Shown: positions 16,740 to 28,854 of the stretch, piece after piece
Layout: every line of letters starts with the position of its first letter
Position numbering within the stretch: the stretch's first letter is position 1
DNA from: Clostridia bacterium
Lineage (GTDB): Bacteria > Bacillota > Clostridia > Oscillospirales > Acutalibacteraceae
Assembly: GCA_017431035.1 (NCBI GenBank)
Contig: JAFRLW010000031.1
Location: 1-44,169, forward strand
DNA length: 44,169 nt
Reading direction: 5' to 3'
Program-made: the position numbers and the translations under genes
Notes under the pieces: generated by a model
What the model saw: the letters and a program-made list of their open reading frames with translations, nothing else
The model's database searches: none
Told to the model about the DNA's origin: nothing

Positions 16740-16778
16740 AAAAAGGCTTTCCGTTTTATGCGGAAAGCCTTTTATTAT
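16740..16778 (+). terminator. tRNA-Pro terminator, first copy of a 39-bp repeat
   Basis: AAAAAGGCTTTCCG-hairpin-CGGAAAGCCTTTT directly after the tRNA. All 39 bases, including loop and tail, recur at 34119-34157. Confidence 0.85.
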
Positions 16779-16932
16779 GCCATTTTTCGGGTCTTTTCTC
16801 CCCTGTTAAGCTATTCCATATTTGTCCCGTTTTGTCTCGAAAAAATCTATTTAATTGTATATTTATTTGGGAAAATATATTTATTTTTTGGGGGCGTTTT
16901 TATCAAACAACACATCATATCATGGTAAATAA

Positions 16933-18114
16933 TTATAGTATTTTAATCAGCCTTTTTGCTGCTTCTACTGTATCGTGGGGGTCTCCAAATGAAGATAATC
17001 TGAAATACTTTTCACCGCATTTTCCAAATCCTGCGCCGGGCGTTCCGACAATTTGCGCCTTATTTAACAGATAATCAAAAAACTCCCAACTATTCATATT
17101 ATCAGGACACCTAAGCCACAGATACGGCGAGTTTTTACCACCTGTATACCAGGTGTTTGTCTTATCAAGAGCGTTGGTTAAAACTTTTGCATTTTCCTTG
17201 TAAACCTGTAGGTTTGCTTTTATTTGTTCTTGTCCTTTCCTAGTAAAAACAGCCATTGCACCTTTTTGAAGTATATATGATACTCCGTTTGTTTTTGACA
17301 ATCTGTTTCTTGTCCACATCTCGTTTATTGACATTTTTTCTCTGATTATATTTTTCGGAACAACCGTATAACCAAGTCTTGTTCCGGTAAAGCCTGCTGT
17401 TTTTGAAAGCGAACATATTTCAATGGCGCAAGTCTTAGCACCTTCTATTTCAAATATACTGCGTGGTAAATGAGGGCTATCAATAAAGACTTCATAAGCG
17501 GCGTCAAAGATAATTATAGAACCGTTTTGGTTAGCAAAATCAACCCATTTTTTCAAGTTTTCAAAATCAAACACGACTCCTGTCGGATTATTTGGAGAGC
17601 AGATATAAATTATATCTGCCTTTGTATTCTTTTCGGGAGTTGGCATAAAAAGATTTTCTTCACTTGAATTCATTCTTATTATTCTTCTGCCGGCTATAAC
17701 ATTTGTTTCCACATATGACGGGTATGCAGGCTCCATAACAAGCGCGCTATTTGAAATATCAAACAAATCGATTATATCTGCAAGTTCGTCACAGGCACCC
17801 GTTGAAATGAAAACTTCGTCCGGGGCAATTTTTATTCCTCTTTCTGCGTAATGGAGCGCTATCTTTTCTCTAAGAGCATAGTCACCGCACTCATACATAT
17901 ATCCGTGAAACGTTTCTTTTTTTGATTGATCATCCACAGCGTTATGTAGTGCTTCTATAACAACTTCAGGAAGCGGAAGCGTTACATCCCCCACTCCAAG
18001 ACGTAGTAAATGAGCGTTTGGATTATTTTTAAGATAATCTTTGCTTTTTTGTAAGATAGTATCAAAGAGATATGAGTCTTTGAGATTTTGATAATTGGTA
18101 TTTGGTTTTAACAT
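16933..18114 (-). CDS. dapL: LL-diaminopimelate aminotransferase
   Basis: 393 residues, PLP-dependent. Transfers the amino group of glutamate to tetrahydrodipicolinate to give LL-DAP for lysine and peptidoglycan. Signature segments: LRLGVGDVTLPLP, ICSPNNPTGVVF, FDAAYEVFI, and SLSKTAGFTGTRLGY with the PLP lysine. The GVGDVT/AGFTG pattern separates DapL from generic AATs. Last gene of the leftward nitrogen operon; its start overlaps the dapF stop. It uses glutamate, in keeping with the locus. Confidence 0.94.
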   Translation of the reverse strand: MLKPNTNYQNLKDSYLFDTILQKSKDYLKNNPNAHLLRLGVGDVTLPLPEVVIEALHNAVDDQSKKETFHGYMYECGDYALREKIALHYAERGIKIAPDEVFISTGACDELADIIDLFDISNSALVMEPAYPSYVETNVIAGRRIIRMNSSEENLFMPTPEKNTKADIIYICSPNNPTGVVFDFENLKKWVDFANQNGSIIIFDAAYEVFIDSPHLPRSIFEIEGAKTCAIEICSLSKTAGFTGTRLGYTVVPKNIIREKMSINEMWTRNRLSKTNGVSYILQKGAMAVFTRKGQEQIKANLQVYKENAKVLTNALDKTNTWYTGGKNSPYLWLRCPDNMNSWEFFDYLLNKAQIVGTPGAGFGKCGEKYFRLSSFGDPHDTVEAAKRLIKIL

Positions 18115-18899
18115 ACTATATCCCCTTCATACACAGTTTCGGCGGGTCCGGTCATTGTAATTTTATAATCTTTATGTACGGTTATTTCAAGCGTTCCGCC
18201 GTCTAGTATTACGGTAATAGGATTATCAAACCCGCACAAACCTTTTCTTACTGCTGCGGAAGCGGCAGCACACGCCCCGGTACCGCATGCCAGCGTTACA
18301 CCGCTGCCCCTCTCCCAAACACGCATTCTTATTGTGTTTTTACTTATTATTTCAGCAAATTCGACATTTACTCCGCCGGGGAAAATCTTGTTATGCTCAA
18401 TTTGCGGTCCTATGGTAGAAACATCTGCTTTTTTCACATCTTCTACAAAGGTAACGGCGTGTGGATTACCCATAGATATAGCCAAGCATAAAACTTCACC
18501 ATTTTTAAGCGGAACGATGATATCATCTAAAACCTTTGCATATCCCATATCCACAGAAACGGACTTCACCTTACCTTCTGCGAGGTGCAAATCAAGTGAT
18601 TTTATGCCGGAAAGCGTTTCTATCTTCAAGCCGGTTTTATTAGTATATCCTTTTTCGTAAACATATTTTCCGACACATCTTATTCCGTTTCCGCACATCA
18701 TTGCCTCACTGCCATCGGCATTGAATATTCGCATTTTAAAGTCAGCCACTTTAGAAGATGATATGAAAATCATACCGTCTGAGCCTGCGCCGAAATGCCT
18801 ATCTGACAGGTGAGTGCAAAGCTCTATAATATTTTCAGGAACATCTCCGAAAACATACAAATAGTCATTACCAAGCCCTTGCATCTTTGTAAAATGCAT
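18108..18899 (-). CDS. dapF: Diaminopimelate epimerase
   Basis: 263 residues. Converts LL-DAP to meso-DAP with two catalytic cysteines, one in MCGNGIRC and one in ACGTGACA. N-terminus MHFTKMQGLGNDY is typical. ATG 18899 follows GAGGTGA inside the pyrG 3' end; pyrG stops at 18902. Follows DapL biochemically: dapL makes its substrate and lies next in the operon. Confidence 0.96.
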   Translation of the reverse strand: MHFTKMQGLGNDYLYVFGDVPENIIELCTHLSDRHFGAGSDGMIFISSSKVADFKMRIFNADGSEAMMCGNGIRCVGKYVYEKGYTNKTGLKIETLSGIKSLDLHLAEGKVKSVSVDMGYAKVLDDIIVPLKNGEVLCLAISMGNPHAVTFVEDVKKADVSTIGPQIEHNKIFPGGVNVEFAEIISKNTIRMRVWERGSGVTLACGTGACAAASAAVRKGLCGFDNPITVILDGGTLEITVHKDYKITMTGPAETVYEGDIVC

Positions 18900-18901
18900 A
18901 A

Positions 18902-20521
<1,620 letters not shown>

Positions 20522-22048
20522 TTATTCCCATTCCACCGTTGCCGGAGGTTTTGATGTAATATCGTAAACGACCCTCGTTATTCCTGTTACTTCATTTGTT
20601 ATACGGCGACTTGCCTTTTCGAGAATTTCAAAAGGAATTCTTGTCCAATCGGCTGTCATAAAATCATCCGTATCAACCGAGCGAAGCGCAACAGTATATC
20701 CATATGCTCTGCTATCCCCTACAACGCCGACGCTTTTTGTATCAAGTATTACTGCAAAATATTGACTTGGGGTTAGTTTTGCTTTCTCTATTTCTGCTCT
20801 GAATATCTCATCGGCATCTTTTAATAATTCCAGTTTTTCTTTTGTTATTTCTCCTATTACCCTGACGGCGAGCCCCGGTCCCGGAAATGGTTGTCGCCAA
20901 ACAAGTTCGGGCGGTATGCCTAACCTTTCTCCAACCTCACGAACCTCGTCCTTAAAAAGTAAACGTAGTGGTTCAACTATACCGTCAAAAGCGATTACAG
21001 ACGGTATGCCGCCAACATTGTGATGACTTTTTATAACGGCGCTGTCTCCCTTTCCGCTTTCCACAACGTCGGGATAAATAGTCCCTTGTGCGAGATAGTC
21101 CATTTTACCTAATTTTTTTGATACTTTTTCAAAAGTATTTATAAACTCTTTGCCGATTATTCTTCGTTTGCTCTCCGGTTCGGTAACTCCTTTAAGTTTG
21201 TTCAAAAACTCCTCTTGTGCATTTATTCTCATAATATTTATTCCGATTTTTTCACCGAGGGTTTTTTCAACATAATCGCCCTCGTTTTTACGCAACATAC
21301 CGTGATCTACAAAAACACAAGTCAGATTATTTCCTATTGCCCTATGTAAAAGAACTGCGGTGACAGAAGAGTCAACTCCACCGGAAAGCGCAAGCAATAC
21401 CTTTTTACCTTTAAGTTCATTTTTATATTTTTGAATAGATGTATTTATAAAATCAGACATTAACCAGTCAGCCTTACAACCGCAAATGCCGAAAATAAAG
21501 TTTTTAAGTATTTGTTTGCCGTACTCTGTATGAGTAACCTCAGGATGAAATTGAACACCGTATAAGTTTTTTTCTTTATTATAGACCGCGGCATTTTCAC
21601 ATTTTTTTGTATGGGCTATACACTTAAAGCCTTTAGGTAAAACGCTTACACTATCGGTATGGCTCATCCAACAGTCGCTAACAAGAGGCATATTTTCAAA
21701 TAAAATATTCTTTTCACAATAAAGGGGAGTTTTACCGTATTCACTACCGCATTTGGCGGGTGTAATATCTCCGCCTGCAAGATAGTTTAGCAGCTGATGT
21801 CCATAACAAATACCGAGAATAGGTATACCGATATCAATTATTTCTTTGTCAAAATGCGGTGAGTCGCTTTTATATACACTGTTTGGCCCACCGGTAAAAA
21901 TAATTCCTTTATATCCTTTTTCGGTTATTTCTTTGACAGTTATGCTTTTGTAAGATACAATTTCCGCATAAACATTTTCACTTCTCACTCTTCGTGCAAT
22001 CAACTGATTGTATTGCCCGCCAAAATCCAAAACAAGTATTTTATCCAT
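20522..22048 (-). CDS. guaA: GMP synthase (glutamine-hydrolysing)
   Basis: 508 residues. Converts XMP to GMP. Class I amidotransferase domain (Cys in GICYGHQ, His in VQFHPEV), ATP pyrophosphatase with P-loop LSGGVDSSV, and dimerisation domain ending [17 protein letters not shown] precedes the ATG; 11 bp after purB. guaB is not in the window, so the locus gathers the amide-using step rather than the whole GMP pathway. Confidence 0.98.
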   Translation of the reverse strand: MDKILVLDFGGQYNQLIARRVRSENVYAEIVSYKSITVKEITEKGYKGIIFTGGPNSVYKSDSPHFDKEIIDIGIPILGICYGHQLLNYLAGGDITPAKCGSEYGKTPLYCEKNILFENMPLVSDCWMSHTDSVSVLPKGFKCIAHTKKCENAAVYNKEKNLYGVQFHPEVTHTEYGKQILKNFIFGICGCKADWLMSDFINTSIQKYKNELKGKKVLLALSGGVDSSVTAVLLHRAIGNNLTCVFVDHGMLRKNEGDYVEKTLGEKIGINIMRINAQEEFLNKLKGVTEPESKRRIIGKEFINTFEKVSKKLGKMDYLAQGTIYPDVVESGKGDSAVIKSHHNVGGIPSVIAFDGIVEPLRLLFKDEVREVGERLGIPPELVWRQPFPGPGLAVRVIGEITKEKLELLKDADEIFRAEIEKAKLTPSQYFAVILDTKSVGVVGDSRAYGYTVALRSVDTDDFMTADWTRIPFEILEKASRRITNEVTGITRVVYDITSKPPATVEWE

Positions 22049-22059
22049 ATTTGCCCTCT

Positions 22060-23472
22060 TTACAACTCAATGGTATCGTGAGATTTTTCACCGTTAATCA
22101 GTTTTCTTACTTTATCAATATAGTTTATAACCTGCTCTTCGCTTCTTCCGATATAAAGCATCGGGTTTAACAGATTAGTCAACTCATTTTTACTTAAATC
22201 AAGTTCTTTTGTTTTGCTGAGTTTTTCAATGAGATTGCATTTGCCGCCGATTTTCATCTCTGCGGTGGTTTCCATTGAGCAGGTGCGAATTATTTCATGT
22301 ATTTTTTGTCTGTTACCCCCTCGTTTTACTGCCTCCATCATTATATTTTCCGTTGCAATAAAAGGCAGATATTCCATTACCGCACTTTCTATAACTTTTT
22401 CATTGACAACAAGCCCGGCTGTTACATTATCGGCAAGTCTCAAAATAGAATCCGCACAGAGAAAACTTTCAGGCATAGATATTCTTCTGTTAGCAGAATC
22501 ATCCAGTGAACGCTCAAGCCACTGAAGCGCCGCAGTATACGGTGCGTTTGAAGACTCTGATATAAGATACCTTGATAGTGAACATATACGCTCACAACGA
22601 ATGGGATTTCGTTTGTAAGCCATTGCAGAGGACCCTATCTGAGTATTTTCAAACGGTTCTTCCAACTGCCTATCGTGTTGTAAAAGCCTTATATCATTTG
22701 CCATTTTATATGTACTTTGCGCTATAGACGAAAGGCAGGAAAGAATCCTGCTGTCAAGTTTGCGCGGATATGTTTGTCCGCAAACATCAAACAATGTATC
22801 AAACCCGAAATCAAAAGCAATTTGCCGGTTCATTTCGTCAATTTTATCGGAATCTCCGCCAAAAAGTTCTAAAAAACTTGCCTCGGTGCCTGTTGTTCCC
22901 CTACAGCCGAGAAACTTTATACTCTCTATTGTAAAATCGAGTTCAGATAAATCGGAAGCAAAATTATCTATCCACAAACACGCTCTTTTACCTATTGTTG
23001 TGAGCTGCGCCGGTTGATAATGTGTATATGAAAGAGCCGGAACACTCTTATACTTTTCGGCAAAATTGCACAGATTGTCTAAAACGCCCAAAAGCTCCGC
23101 GCAAATAAGGCGCAGAGCATCTCTGTATATTATTAAATCGGAATTATCGGTAACATAACAACTTGTAGCACCAAGATGTATTATTCCGGCGGCAGAAGGT
23201 GCCGCCTTGCCATATGCATAGATATGCGCCATCACATCATGGCGTGTTTCTTTTTCTCGCTTTTCAACAACAGAATAATCAATATCGTTTATATGTTGTT
23301 CAAGGTCGGCTACCTGCTTCGAGTTTATCGGTAGTCCGAGCCTGCTTTCCGCCCTTGCAAGAGACGTCCATAGTTTACGCCAAGTGGTATAGCGGGTATT
23401 TGCGGAAAACAATTCTTTCATTTTTTTACTTGCATACCTTGATGAAAATGGTGATTCATAATATTCAGTCAT
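22060..23472 (-). CDS. purB: Adenylosuccinate lyase
   Basis: 470 residues. Cleaves adenylosuccinate and SAICAR, releasing fumarate. Fumarase/aspartase fold: [11 protein letters not shown], then the signature [16 protein letters not shown]-terminus [18 protein letters not shown] matches clostridial PurB. ATG 23472 follows AGGGGAG; an upstream in-frame ATG at 23517 overlaps purA. Follows purA, the preceding enzyme. Confidence 0.97.
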   Translation of the reverse strand: MTEYYESPFSSRYASKKMKELFSANTRYTTWRKLWTSLARAESRLGLPINSKQVADLEQHINDIDYSVVEKREKETRHDVMAHIYAYGKAAPSAAGIIHLGATSCYVTDNSDLIIYRDALRLICAELLGVLDNLCNFAEKYKSVPALSYTHYQPAQLTTIGKRACLWIDNFASDLSELDFTIESIKFLGCRGTTGTEASFLELFGGDSDKIDEMNRQIAFDFGFDTLFDVCGQTYPRKLDSRILSCLSSIAQSTYKMANDIRLLQHDRQLEEPFENTQIGSSAMAYKRNPIRCERICSLSRYLISESSNAPYTAALQWLERSLDDSANRRISMPESFLCADSILRLADNVTAGLVVNEKVIESAVMEYLPFIATENIMMEAVKRGGNRQKIHEIIRTCSMETTAEMKIGGKCNLIEKLSKTKELDLSKNELTNLLNPMLYIGRSEEQVINYIDKVRKLINGEKSHDTIEL

Positions 23473-23482
23473 ATTTACTCCC

Positions 23483-24757
23483 CTATCTGATAATAATACT
23501 GTCTCGCTCGGCACCAACCGAAATATATTTTATTCTTGTTCCAATTGATTTTTCGATATATTCAACATAATCTCTTGCTTTTTGCGGCAATTTATCCCAT
23601 TTTTTGATTTTAGAAATATCACACTGCCAACCGTCAAGATATTCAATAATCGGTTTCGCACTTTCAAGCTTTGTCGGGAAAAGAAATCTGTCGGTTTTTT
23701 TGCCTTCTGAGATATAACCGGTACAAACGGGTATTTTTTTCATATAACTTAAAACATCAAGCTTTGTAAGCGCTATTTCAGTGGCGTTTTGCATTTTTAC
23801 TCCGTATTTTGTCGCAACAATATCGATAGGGCCTACCCTTCTCGGCCTGCCGGTTTTAGCGCCGAATTCCGCACCTGCTGTCCTGAGTTTTTCTGCTTCT
23901 TCGCCGAACATTTCACACACGAACGGACCCTCGCCCACACATGTTGAATATGCTTTAACAACACCGATTACACTGTCTATCCTCAAAAACGGTACTCCGG
24001 CGCCTATAGGTGCATACGCCGAAAGTGTATTAGATGAAGTAGTGTATGGATATATACCGAAATCAATATCACGCAAAGTACCGAGTTGCGCTTCAAATAA
24101 AATGTTTTTACCGTCCTTAACAGCTTTACTCAAAAACTCCCCCGTGTCACATATAAATGGTTTTATTTTATAGACATAGGTTCTATACCAAGTCTCAATA
24201 TCACCTAATGAGCAGGAATTATCATTATAAACGTTTTCGAGGATAAGTTTTTTCCATTTTGTAAGGTCTTTAATGTGCTCAATTGATTTTTCATCGTCAA
24301 GCAATTCACCTGCGAGAACGGTTTTCTTTTGAAACTTATCGGAATAAAACGGAGCAATTCCTTGCTTGGTTGAACCGTATTTTTTATCTTTAAGCCTGTC
24401 TTCTTCCAAAATATCCTGCTTTATGTGCCATGGCATAAGCAGTGATGCACGCTCGCTTATTTTAAGGTTTTCGGGCGTTATTTTTATTCCCTTTTCCTTA
24501 ACGTTTTCAATCTCTTTTATAAGATTTTCGGGATCAAGCGCAACACCGTTGCCGAGAATATTTACAACATTATCTCTAAATATTCCCGATGGCAAAAGGT
24601 GTAAAGCAAATTTCCCTTTTTCGTTGATTACAGTATGTCCGGCATTTCCGCCTCCTTGATACCTTACTACAACATCATATTTTTCGGTGAGAAGATCAAC
24701 CATTCGGCCTTTGCCTTCATCACCCCAGTTAACACCGACTATCACACAATTGCTCAT
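23483..24757 (-). CDS. purA: Adenylosuccinate synthetase
   Basis: 424 residues. Joins aspartate to IMP with GTP. Motifs GVNWGDEGKGRMVDLL, GGGNAGHTV and the GARRVG-region equivalent TGRPRRVGPID. It spends aspartate, the nitrogen carrier whose alternate fate, asparagine, is set by asnB directly upstream. 11 bp after asnB. Confidence 0.98.
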   Translation of the reverse strand: MSNCVIVGVNWGDEGKGRMVDLLTEKYDVVVRYQGGGNAGHTVINEKGKFALHLLPSGIFRDNVVNILGNGVALDPENLIKEIENVKEKGIKITPENLKISERASLLMPWHIKQDILEEDRLKDKKYGSTKQGIAPFYSDKFQKKTVLAGELLDDEKSIEHIKDLTKWKKLILENVYNDNSCSLGDIETWYRTYVYKIKPFICDTGEFLSKAVKDGKNILFEAQLGTLRDIDFGIYPYTTSSNTLSAYAPIGAGVPFLRIDSVIGVVKAYSTCVGEGPFVCEMFGEEAEKLRTAGAEFGAKTGRPRRVGPIDIVATKYGVKMQNATEIALTKLDVLSYMKKIPVCTGYISEGKKTDRFLFPTKLESAKPIIEYLDGWQCDISKIKKWDKLPQKARDYVEYIEKSIGTRIKYISVGAERDSIIIR

Positions 24758-24768
24758 AAAGTTCTCCC

Positions 24769-26352
24769 TTACTTTCCGCTATCTCCATAGTTTGCAAGAA
24801 CACGTGCCGACGGATCATTCACATCACAACCACTCCAGTTTTTATTCGGCATCCAGAAATCAACCACCATTTCCGATTGACCGGGATAGTACTTTTCAAA
24901 TATCTCTCTATATAAAAGTGATTCTTTTGTAAAAGGTGTAGCGTGTTTGTATTTTTTCCTTTTGTTTTCAAACTCTTCATCGGTATAAACGCTTTCGGCG
25001 TATTCTTTGAGATAATCAACCATTGAATGACCAACGGCGTCTGAAAATGCCGCCTTTTCACGCCATAAAATACTATCGGGCAAATAGTTTAAGCCTTCAA
25101 AAGCGTGACGCAAAAGGTATTTACCTTTGCCGTATTTATTCATTTTTATTTCAGGATCGATATTCATAACATACTTTGCAAAATCAAGGTCGCCAAACGG
25201 CACACGAGCTTCCAAAGAGTTTATGGAAATACAGCGATCAGCTCTGAGGACATCATACATATGTAGTTCTCTTATCCTTTTTTCAGACTCTTTTTGAAAC
25301 TCTTTTGCACTTGGAGCAAAATCGGTATATTTATACCCAAACAGTTCATCTGATATTTCACCTGTGAGTAGTACTCGGATATCTGTATTCTCGTGAATTG
25401 CTTTGCAGACAAGGTACATACCCATACTCGCACGAATAGTGGTAATATCATAAGTGCCAAGCAAATGAATTACATCATCAAGTGAAGATATAACCTCATC
25501 GGGTGTCATATAAACTTCGGTATGTTCAGCACCTATAAAATCAGCAACCTGGCGGGCGTATTTAAGGTCGATAGCGTCCTCGCTCATACCTATCGCGAAG
25601 GTCTTTATCGGCTTTTCGCTTTCCCTTGCGGCAATCGCACAAACAAGAGATGAATCAAGACCGCCCGAAAGCAGAAAGCCCACTTTCGCATCGGCTACAA
25701 GCCGCTTTTTCACGCCTGTGACAAGTTTTTCTCTGATGTTTTTGCATGCAGTTTCAATATCATCGCTGCAAACACTACTCGCTTTAGAAATGTTGTTATA
25801 ACAGATAAACTTACCGTCTTTATAATAATGACCCGGGGGAAACGGCATTATCTTTTCGCAAATACCAATAAGGTTTTTCGGCTCGCTTGCAAAAACTATA
25901 GTGCCGATTTTGTCATATCCGAAATACAGTGGTCTAATGCCAATTGGATCGCGAGCGGCAACCCAGGAATTAGTTTCGCCGTCATATATGATACAGGCGA
26001 ACTCTGCATCAAGCATTGCGAACATATCGGTTCCGTATTCCAAATAGAGCGGCAAAAGAATCTCACAGTCGCTGTCACTTTTGAATATGTATCCTTTTTC
26101 GATGAGTTTACGCTTTTGCTCGGCAAAGCCATATAACTCTCCATTACAAACGGCTACGCAACCGTTCATATAGAACGGTTGCATTCCTTCTTCATGCAGT
26201 CCCATAATGGAAAGACGGTGAAAACCTATTGTTCCGCCTTTAACATCTATTATTCTGCTGTCGTCGGGTCCGCGAGACTTAGTCTCGGCGAACCCTTTTT
26301 TTAATGCGGTCTCATCCTGAACTTTACCGCAATAACCTATCACTGAACACAT
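24769..26352 (-). CDS. asnB: Asparagine synthase (glutamine-hydrolysing)
   Basis: 527 residues. N-terminal class II amidotransferase with Cys2 (MCSVIGYCGK) and HRLSIMGL; C-terminal synthetase with the pyrophosphatase loop LLSGGLDSSLV. Length is close to E. coli AsnB (554). RBS AAAGGTGA before the ATG; 15 bp after glnN, clearly cotranscribed, with no T-box in the gap. Uses glutamine made by glnN. Confidence 0.96.
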   Translation of the reverse strand: MCSVIGYCGKVQDETALKKGFAETKSRGPDDSRIIDVKGGTIGFHRLSIMGLHEEGMQPFYMNGCVAVCNGELYGFAEQKRKLIEKGYIFKSDSDCEILLPLYLEYGTDMFAMLDAEFACIIYDGETNSWVAARDPIGIRPLYFGYDKIGTIVFASEPKNLIGICEKIMPFPPGHYYKDGKFICYNNISKASSVCSDDIETACKNIREKLVTGVKKRLVADAKVGFLLSGGLDSSLVCAIAARESEKPIKTFAIGMSEDAIDLKYARQVADFIGAEHTEVYMTPDEVISSLDDVIHLLGTYDITTIRASMGMYLVCKAIHENTDIRVLLTGEISDELFGYKYTDFAPSAKEFQKESEKRIRELHMYDVLRADRCISINSLEARVPFGDLDFAKYVMNIDPEIKMNKYGKGKYLLRHAFEGLNYLPDSILWREKAAFSDAVGHSMVDYLKEYAESVYTDEEFENKRKKYKHATPFTKESLLYREIFEKYYPGQSEMVVDFWMPNKNWSGCDVNDPSARVLANYGDSGK

Positions 26353-26367
26353 AAAATCACCTTTATA

Positions 26368-28464
26368 TTATTTCACACTAAAGAGAATATCCGCATATGA
26401 AGGATACGGCCAATAAGATTTTGCGGTAAGTGTTTCCGCTGTGTCTGCCGCAAGTCTTAACTCACACATTTTAGGTAATACACAATCTCTGATAATTTCA
26501 GATTCTTCTATGATACCTTTTGCTTCACCGAGTGTGACAATAGTGTCGTTCAATTCATCGGCATATATTGCAATTTTATCAGTAATATCTGAAAGTTTTG
26601 AGATAAGATCGGTTTCGTATTTGCAGGTTATGTCTGCAATCACTGCCTTTTTTGCCGCCGTATTTTTTGCAATATACGCAGTAAATGCTTCTATTGCCGG
26701 TGCAATTTGTGTCTTTGCCATATCAACCATTGTATTAGCTTCAATAGTTACCGACTTGCAATAGTTTTCAAGCATTATCTCGCAACGAGATTGCAATTCA
26801 GATACCGAAAAGACCTTATGAGAAGTAAGCATATCAACATTTTTCTTATCAAGCAGATGCGGCATACAGTCAGCAGTTGTGCGATAATTCAGAAGCCCTC
26901 TTGTCTTGGTTGCTTCTTTTATCCATGCATCATCATAGCCGTTTCCGTTAAATATAATCCGCTTATGGTCTTTAATCGTTTTCTTTATCATATTGTGTAA
27001 ATCGGTTTCAAAATCGGTTGATTTTTCTAATCTATCGGCATAAATTTTGAGACTTTCGGCTACTGCTGAGTTGAGCATAATGTTTGCACAAGCAATACTG
27101 TTTGAAGAACCGAGCATTCTAAACTCAAACTTATTGCCCGTAAATGCAAACGGAGATGTTCTGTTTCTGTCTGTGGTATCACGGTTAAATTTAGGAAGAA
27201 CATCAACGCCCAGCTTCATCTGTTTTTTCTCTATTCCCTCATAAGGTGTATCGGTTTCTATTGCTTTTAATACACCGTCAAGTTCATCACCTAAGAATAT
27301 AGATACAACCGCCGGAGGCGCTTCATTGGCGCCAAGTCTATGGTCATTACCTGCAGTTGCAACAGATATACGAAGCAAATCCTGATAATCATCAACCGCT
27401 TTAATAACCGCACAAAGAAACAGTAAAAATTGTGCATTTTCATATGGCGTATCTCCGGGCGACAACAGGTTTTGTCCTTCGTCTGTTGATATAGACCAGT
27501 TGTTGTGTTTTCCGCTGCCGTTAACCCCTGCAAAAGGTTTTTCGTGAAGCAAACATACAAGCCCGTGCTTTGCGGCAACCTTCTGCATAATTTCCATAGT
27601 CAGCTGGTTGTGGTCTGTGGCAATATTGGTAGTGGTATAAATAGGTGCTAATTCATGTTGAGCGGGTGCTACCTCGTTATGTTCAGTTTTTGCAAGAATG
27701 CCAAGTTTCCACAGCTCTTCATTTAACTCTTCCATATATGCTGCAACACGCGGTTTGATAACACCGAAATAGTGGTCATCCATTTCCTGACCCTTAGGCG
27801 GCTTGGCGCCAAAAAGAGTTCTGCCTGTGAAACGAAGATCCGGGCGGGCATCATACATCTCTTTTGTTATAAGGAAATATTCCTGTTCGGGGCCTACCGA
27901 AGAATGAACATATTTTGCCTTTTTGTTACCAAACAAACGTAATACTCTGAGCGCCTGACGGTTTAATGCTTCCATTGAACGCAAAAGAGGAGTCTTTTTA
28001 TCAAGTGCCTGACCGCTGTATGAACAAAAAGCGGTAGGAATACACAAAGTTTTTCCTTTAATAAACGCGTAAGATGTTGGATCCCAAGCAGTATAACCTC
28101 TTGCCTCAAAAGTAGCTCTGAGTCCGCCTGACGGGAAAGAGGAAGCATCCGGTTCGCCCTTTATGAGTTCTTTACCGGAAAACTCCATAATTACTCCACC
28201 ATCAAGTGATGGTGTGATAAAACTATCGTGCTTTTCAGCAGTAATGCCTGTCAGAGGCTGAAACCAGTGTGTAAAATGTGTGGCGCCGTTTTCTACTGCC
28301 CAGTCTTTCATTGCATCAGCGACCTCATTAGCTACACCGCTGTCAAGCGTTGCGCCCTCATCGATGGTCTTTTTGAGGGAAGCATAAACCTTGGCAGGTA
28401 GTTTAGCCTTCATTACGCGGTCATCAAACACCATACTTCCAAAATAATCCGGTACTTTCTTCAT
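26368..28464 (-). CDS. glnN: Glutamine synthetase type III
   Basis: 698 residues, the length of GSIII, found in Bacteroidetes, cyanobacteria and Clostridia. Assimilates ammonia into glutamate. Signatures: [18 protein letters not shown] near the N-terminus, [37 protein letters not shown] and [13 protein letters not shown]. First gene of the eight-gene leftward operon. Its leader carries two ANTAR-type hairpins, each tied to a terminator, so expression of the whole operon should depend on antitermination. RBS AAGGAAGAG. Confidence 0.97.
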   Translation of the reverse strand: MKKVPDYFGSMVFDDRVMKAKLPAKVYASLKKTIDEGATLDSGVANEVADAMKDWAVENGATHFTHWFQPLTGITAEKHDSFITPSLDGGVIMEFSGKELIKGEPDASSFPSGGLRATFEARGYTAWDPTSYAFIKGKTLCIPTAFCSYSGQALDKKTPLLRSMEALNRQALRVLRLFGNKKAKYVHSSVGPEQEYFLITKEMYDARPDLRFTGRTLFGAKPPKGQEMDDHYFGVIKPRVAAYMEELNEELWKLGILAKTEHNEVAPAQHELAPIYTTTNIATDHNQLTMEIMQKVAAKHGLVCLLHEKPFAGVNGSGKHNNWSISTDEGQNLLSPGDTPYENAQFLLFLCAVIKAVDDYQDLLRISVATAGNDHRLGANEAPPAVVSIFLGDELDGVLKAIETDTPYEGIEKKQMKLGVDVLPKFNRDTTDRNRTSPFAFTGNKFEFRMLGSSNSIACANIMLNSAVAESLKIYADRLEKSTDFETDLHNMIKKTIKDHKRIIFNGNGYDDAWIKEATKTRGLLNYRTTADCMPHLLDKKNVDMLTSHKVFSVSELQSRCEIMLENYCKSVTIEANTMVDMAKTQIAPAIEAFTAYIAKNTAAKKAVIADITCKYETDLISKLSDITDKIAIYADELNDTIVTLGEAKGIIEESEIIRDCVLPKMCELRLAADTAETLTAKSYWPYPSYADILFSVK

Positions 28465-28488
28465 AAATATCTCTTCCTTTCTTCAAAT

Positions 28489-28616
28489 AAAGGCAATGGC
28501 GCCTTTTATGTTTAAAACACAAAAGACGCCATTGCCTTTAAAAATATATAATTGTCGCAAAATAAAAGAAGAGCGTCTTCGAGCCTATAGACTCAAAGAC
28601 GCCATTGCCTTCAACA
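28489..28616 (-). promoter_or_regulatory. glnN leader: two tandem ANTAR hairpin/terminator modules
   Basis: Read leftward. Module 1: hairpin GAAGGC-AATGGC-GTCTTT (28612-28595) overlaps the 5' arm of a 13-bp terminator stem (28602-28573) with T-rich tail TCTTCTTTTATTTT. Module 2: AAAGGC-AATGGC-GTCTTT (28539-28522) overlaps a >20-bp hairpin (28539-28489) ending CCTTTATTT. In each, the six-base loop has A at 1 and G at 4, and forming it blocks the terminator. Together with the ANTAR gene at 33464, this is an antitermination leader. Confidence 0.85.
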
Positions 28617-28622
28617 AAGCAG

Positions 28623-28651
28623 ATTATACACTATACTTTTTTACTTGTCAA
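28623..28651 (-). promoter_or_regulatory. Consensus promoter of the leftward nitrogen operon
   Basis: TTGACA (28651-28646), 17-bp spacer, TATAAT (28628-28623), a perfect consensus. Transcription starts about 28616, just before ANTAR hairpin 1. So strong a promoter suits control by termination rather than initiation. Confidence 0.85.
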
Positions 28652-28739
28652 CAATTTTTTTAAAAAATTTTTTCAATGTTCAAATCAAAAATGATAATTT
28701 GCAAACCCATAGTTTTTGAGTTATATTCGATATTTGTTA

Positions 28740-28768
28740 TTGACAATACATTGCATTAGATGTAAAAT
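28740..28768 (+). promoter_or_regulatory. Promoter of the glutamate synthase operon
   Basis: TTGACA (28740-28745), 17-bp spacer, TAAAAT (28763-28768); start expected near 28775. Confidence 0.85.
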
Positions 28769-28775
28769 GCATTTG

Positions 28776-28836
28776 ATGAGCAATGGCGTTCATTTTTACA
28801 GGATAATTCTGTAAGAATGGACGCCTCTTTATATTT
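28776..28836 (+). promoter_or_regulatory. Glutamate synthase leader: one ANTAR hairpin/terminator module
   Basis: Hairpin ATGAGC-AATGGC-GTTCAT (28776-28793) with the same loop as the glnN leader. It overlaps the 5' arm of a terminator stem: GGCGT at 28785 pairs with ACGCC at 28821-28825, with inner CATT/AATG and TTACAG/CTGTAA, followed by TCTTTATATTT. The ANTAR hairpin starts at the first transcribed bases. Confidence 0.82.
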
Positions 28837-28854
28837 ATAAAGGAAGGGATAATA

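Noticed and set aside
26352-26368. Possible T-box or riboswitch before asnB
   Set aside because: The gap to glnN is only 15 bp; no room for a leader.
28746-28768. A second ANTAR hairpin (TGCATT/AATGCA) upstream in the glutamate synthase leader
   Set aside because: It lies in the promoter, before the start site, and its loop has eight bases, not six with A1 and G4.
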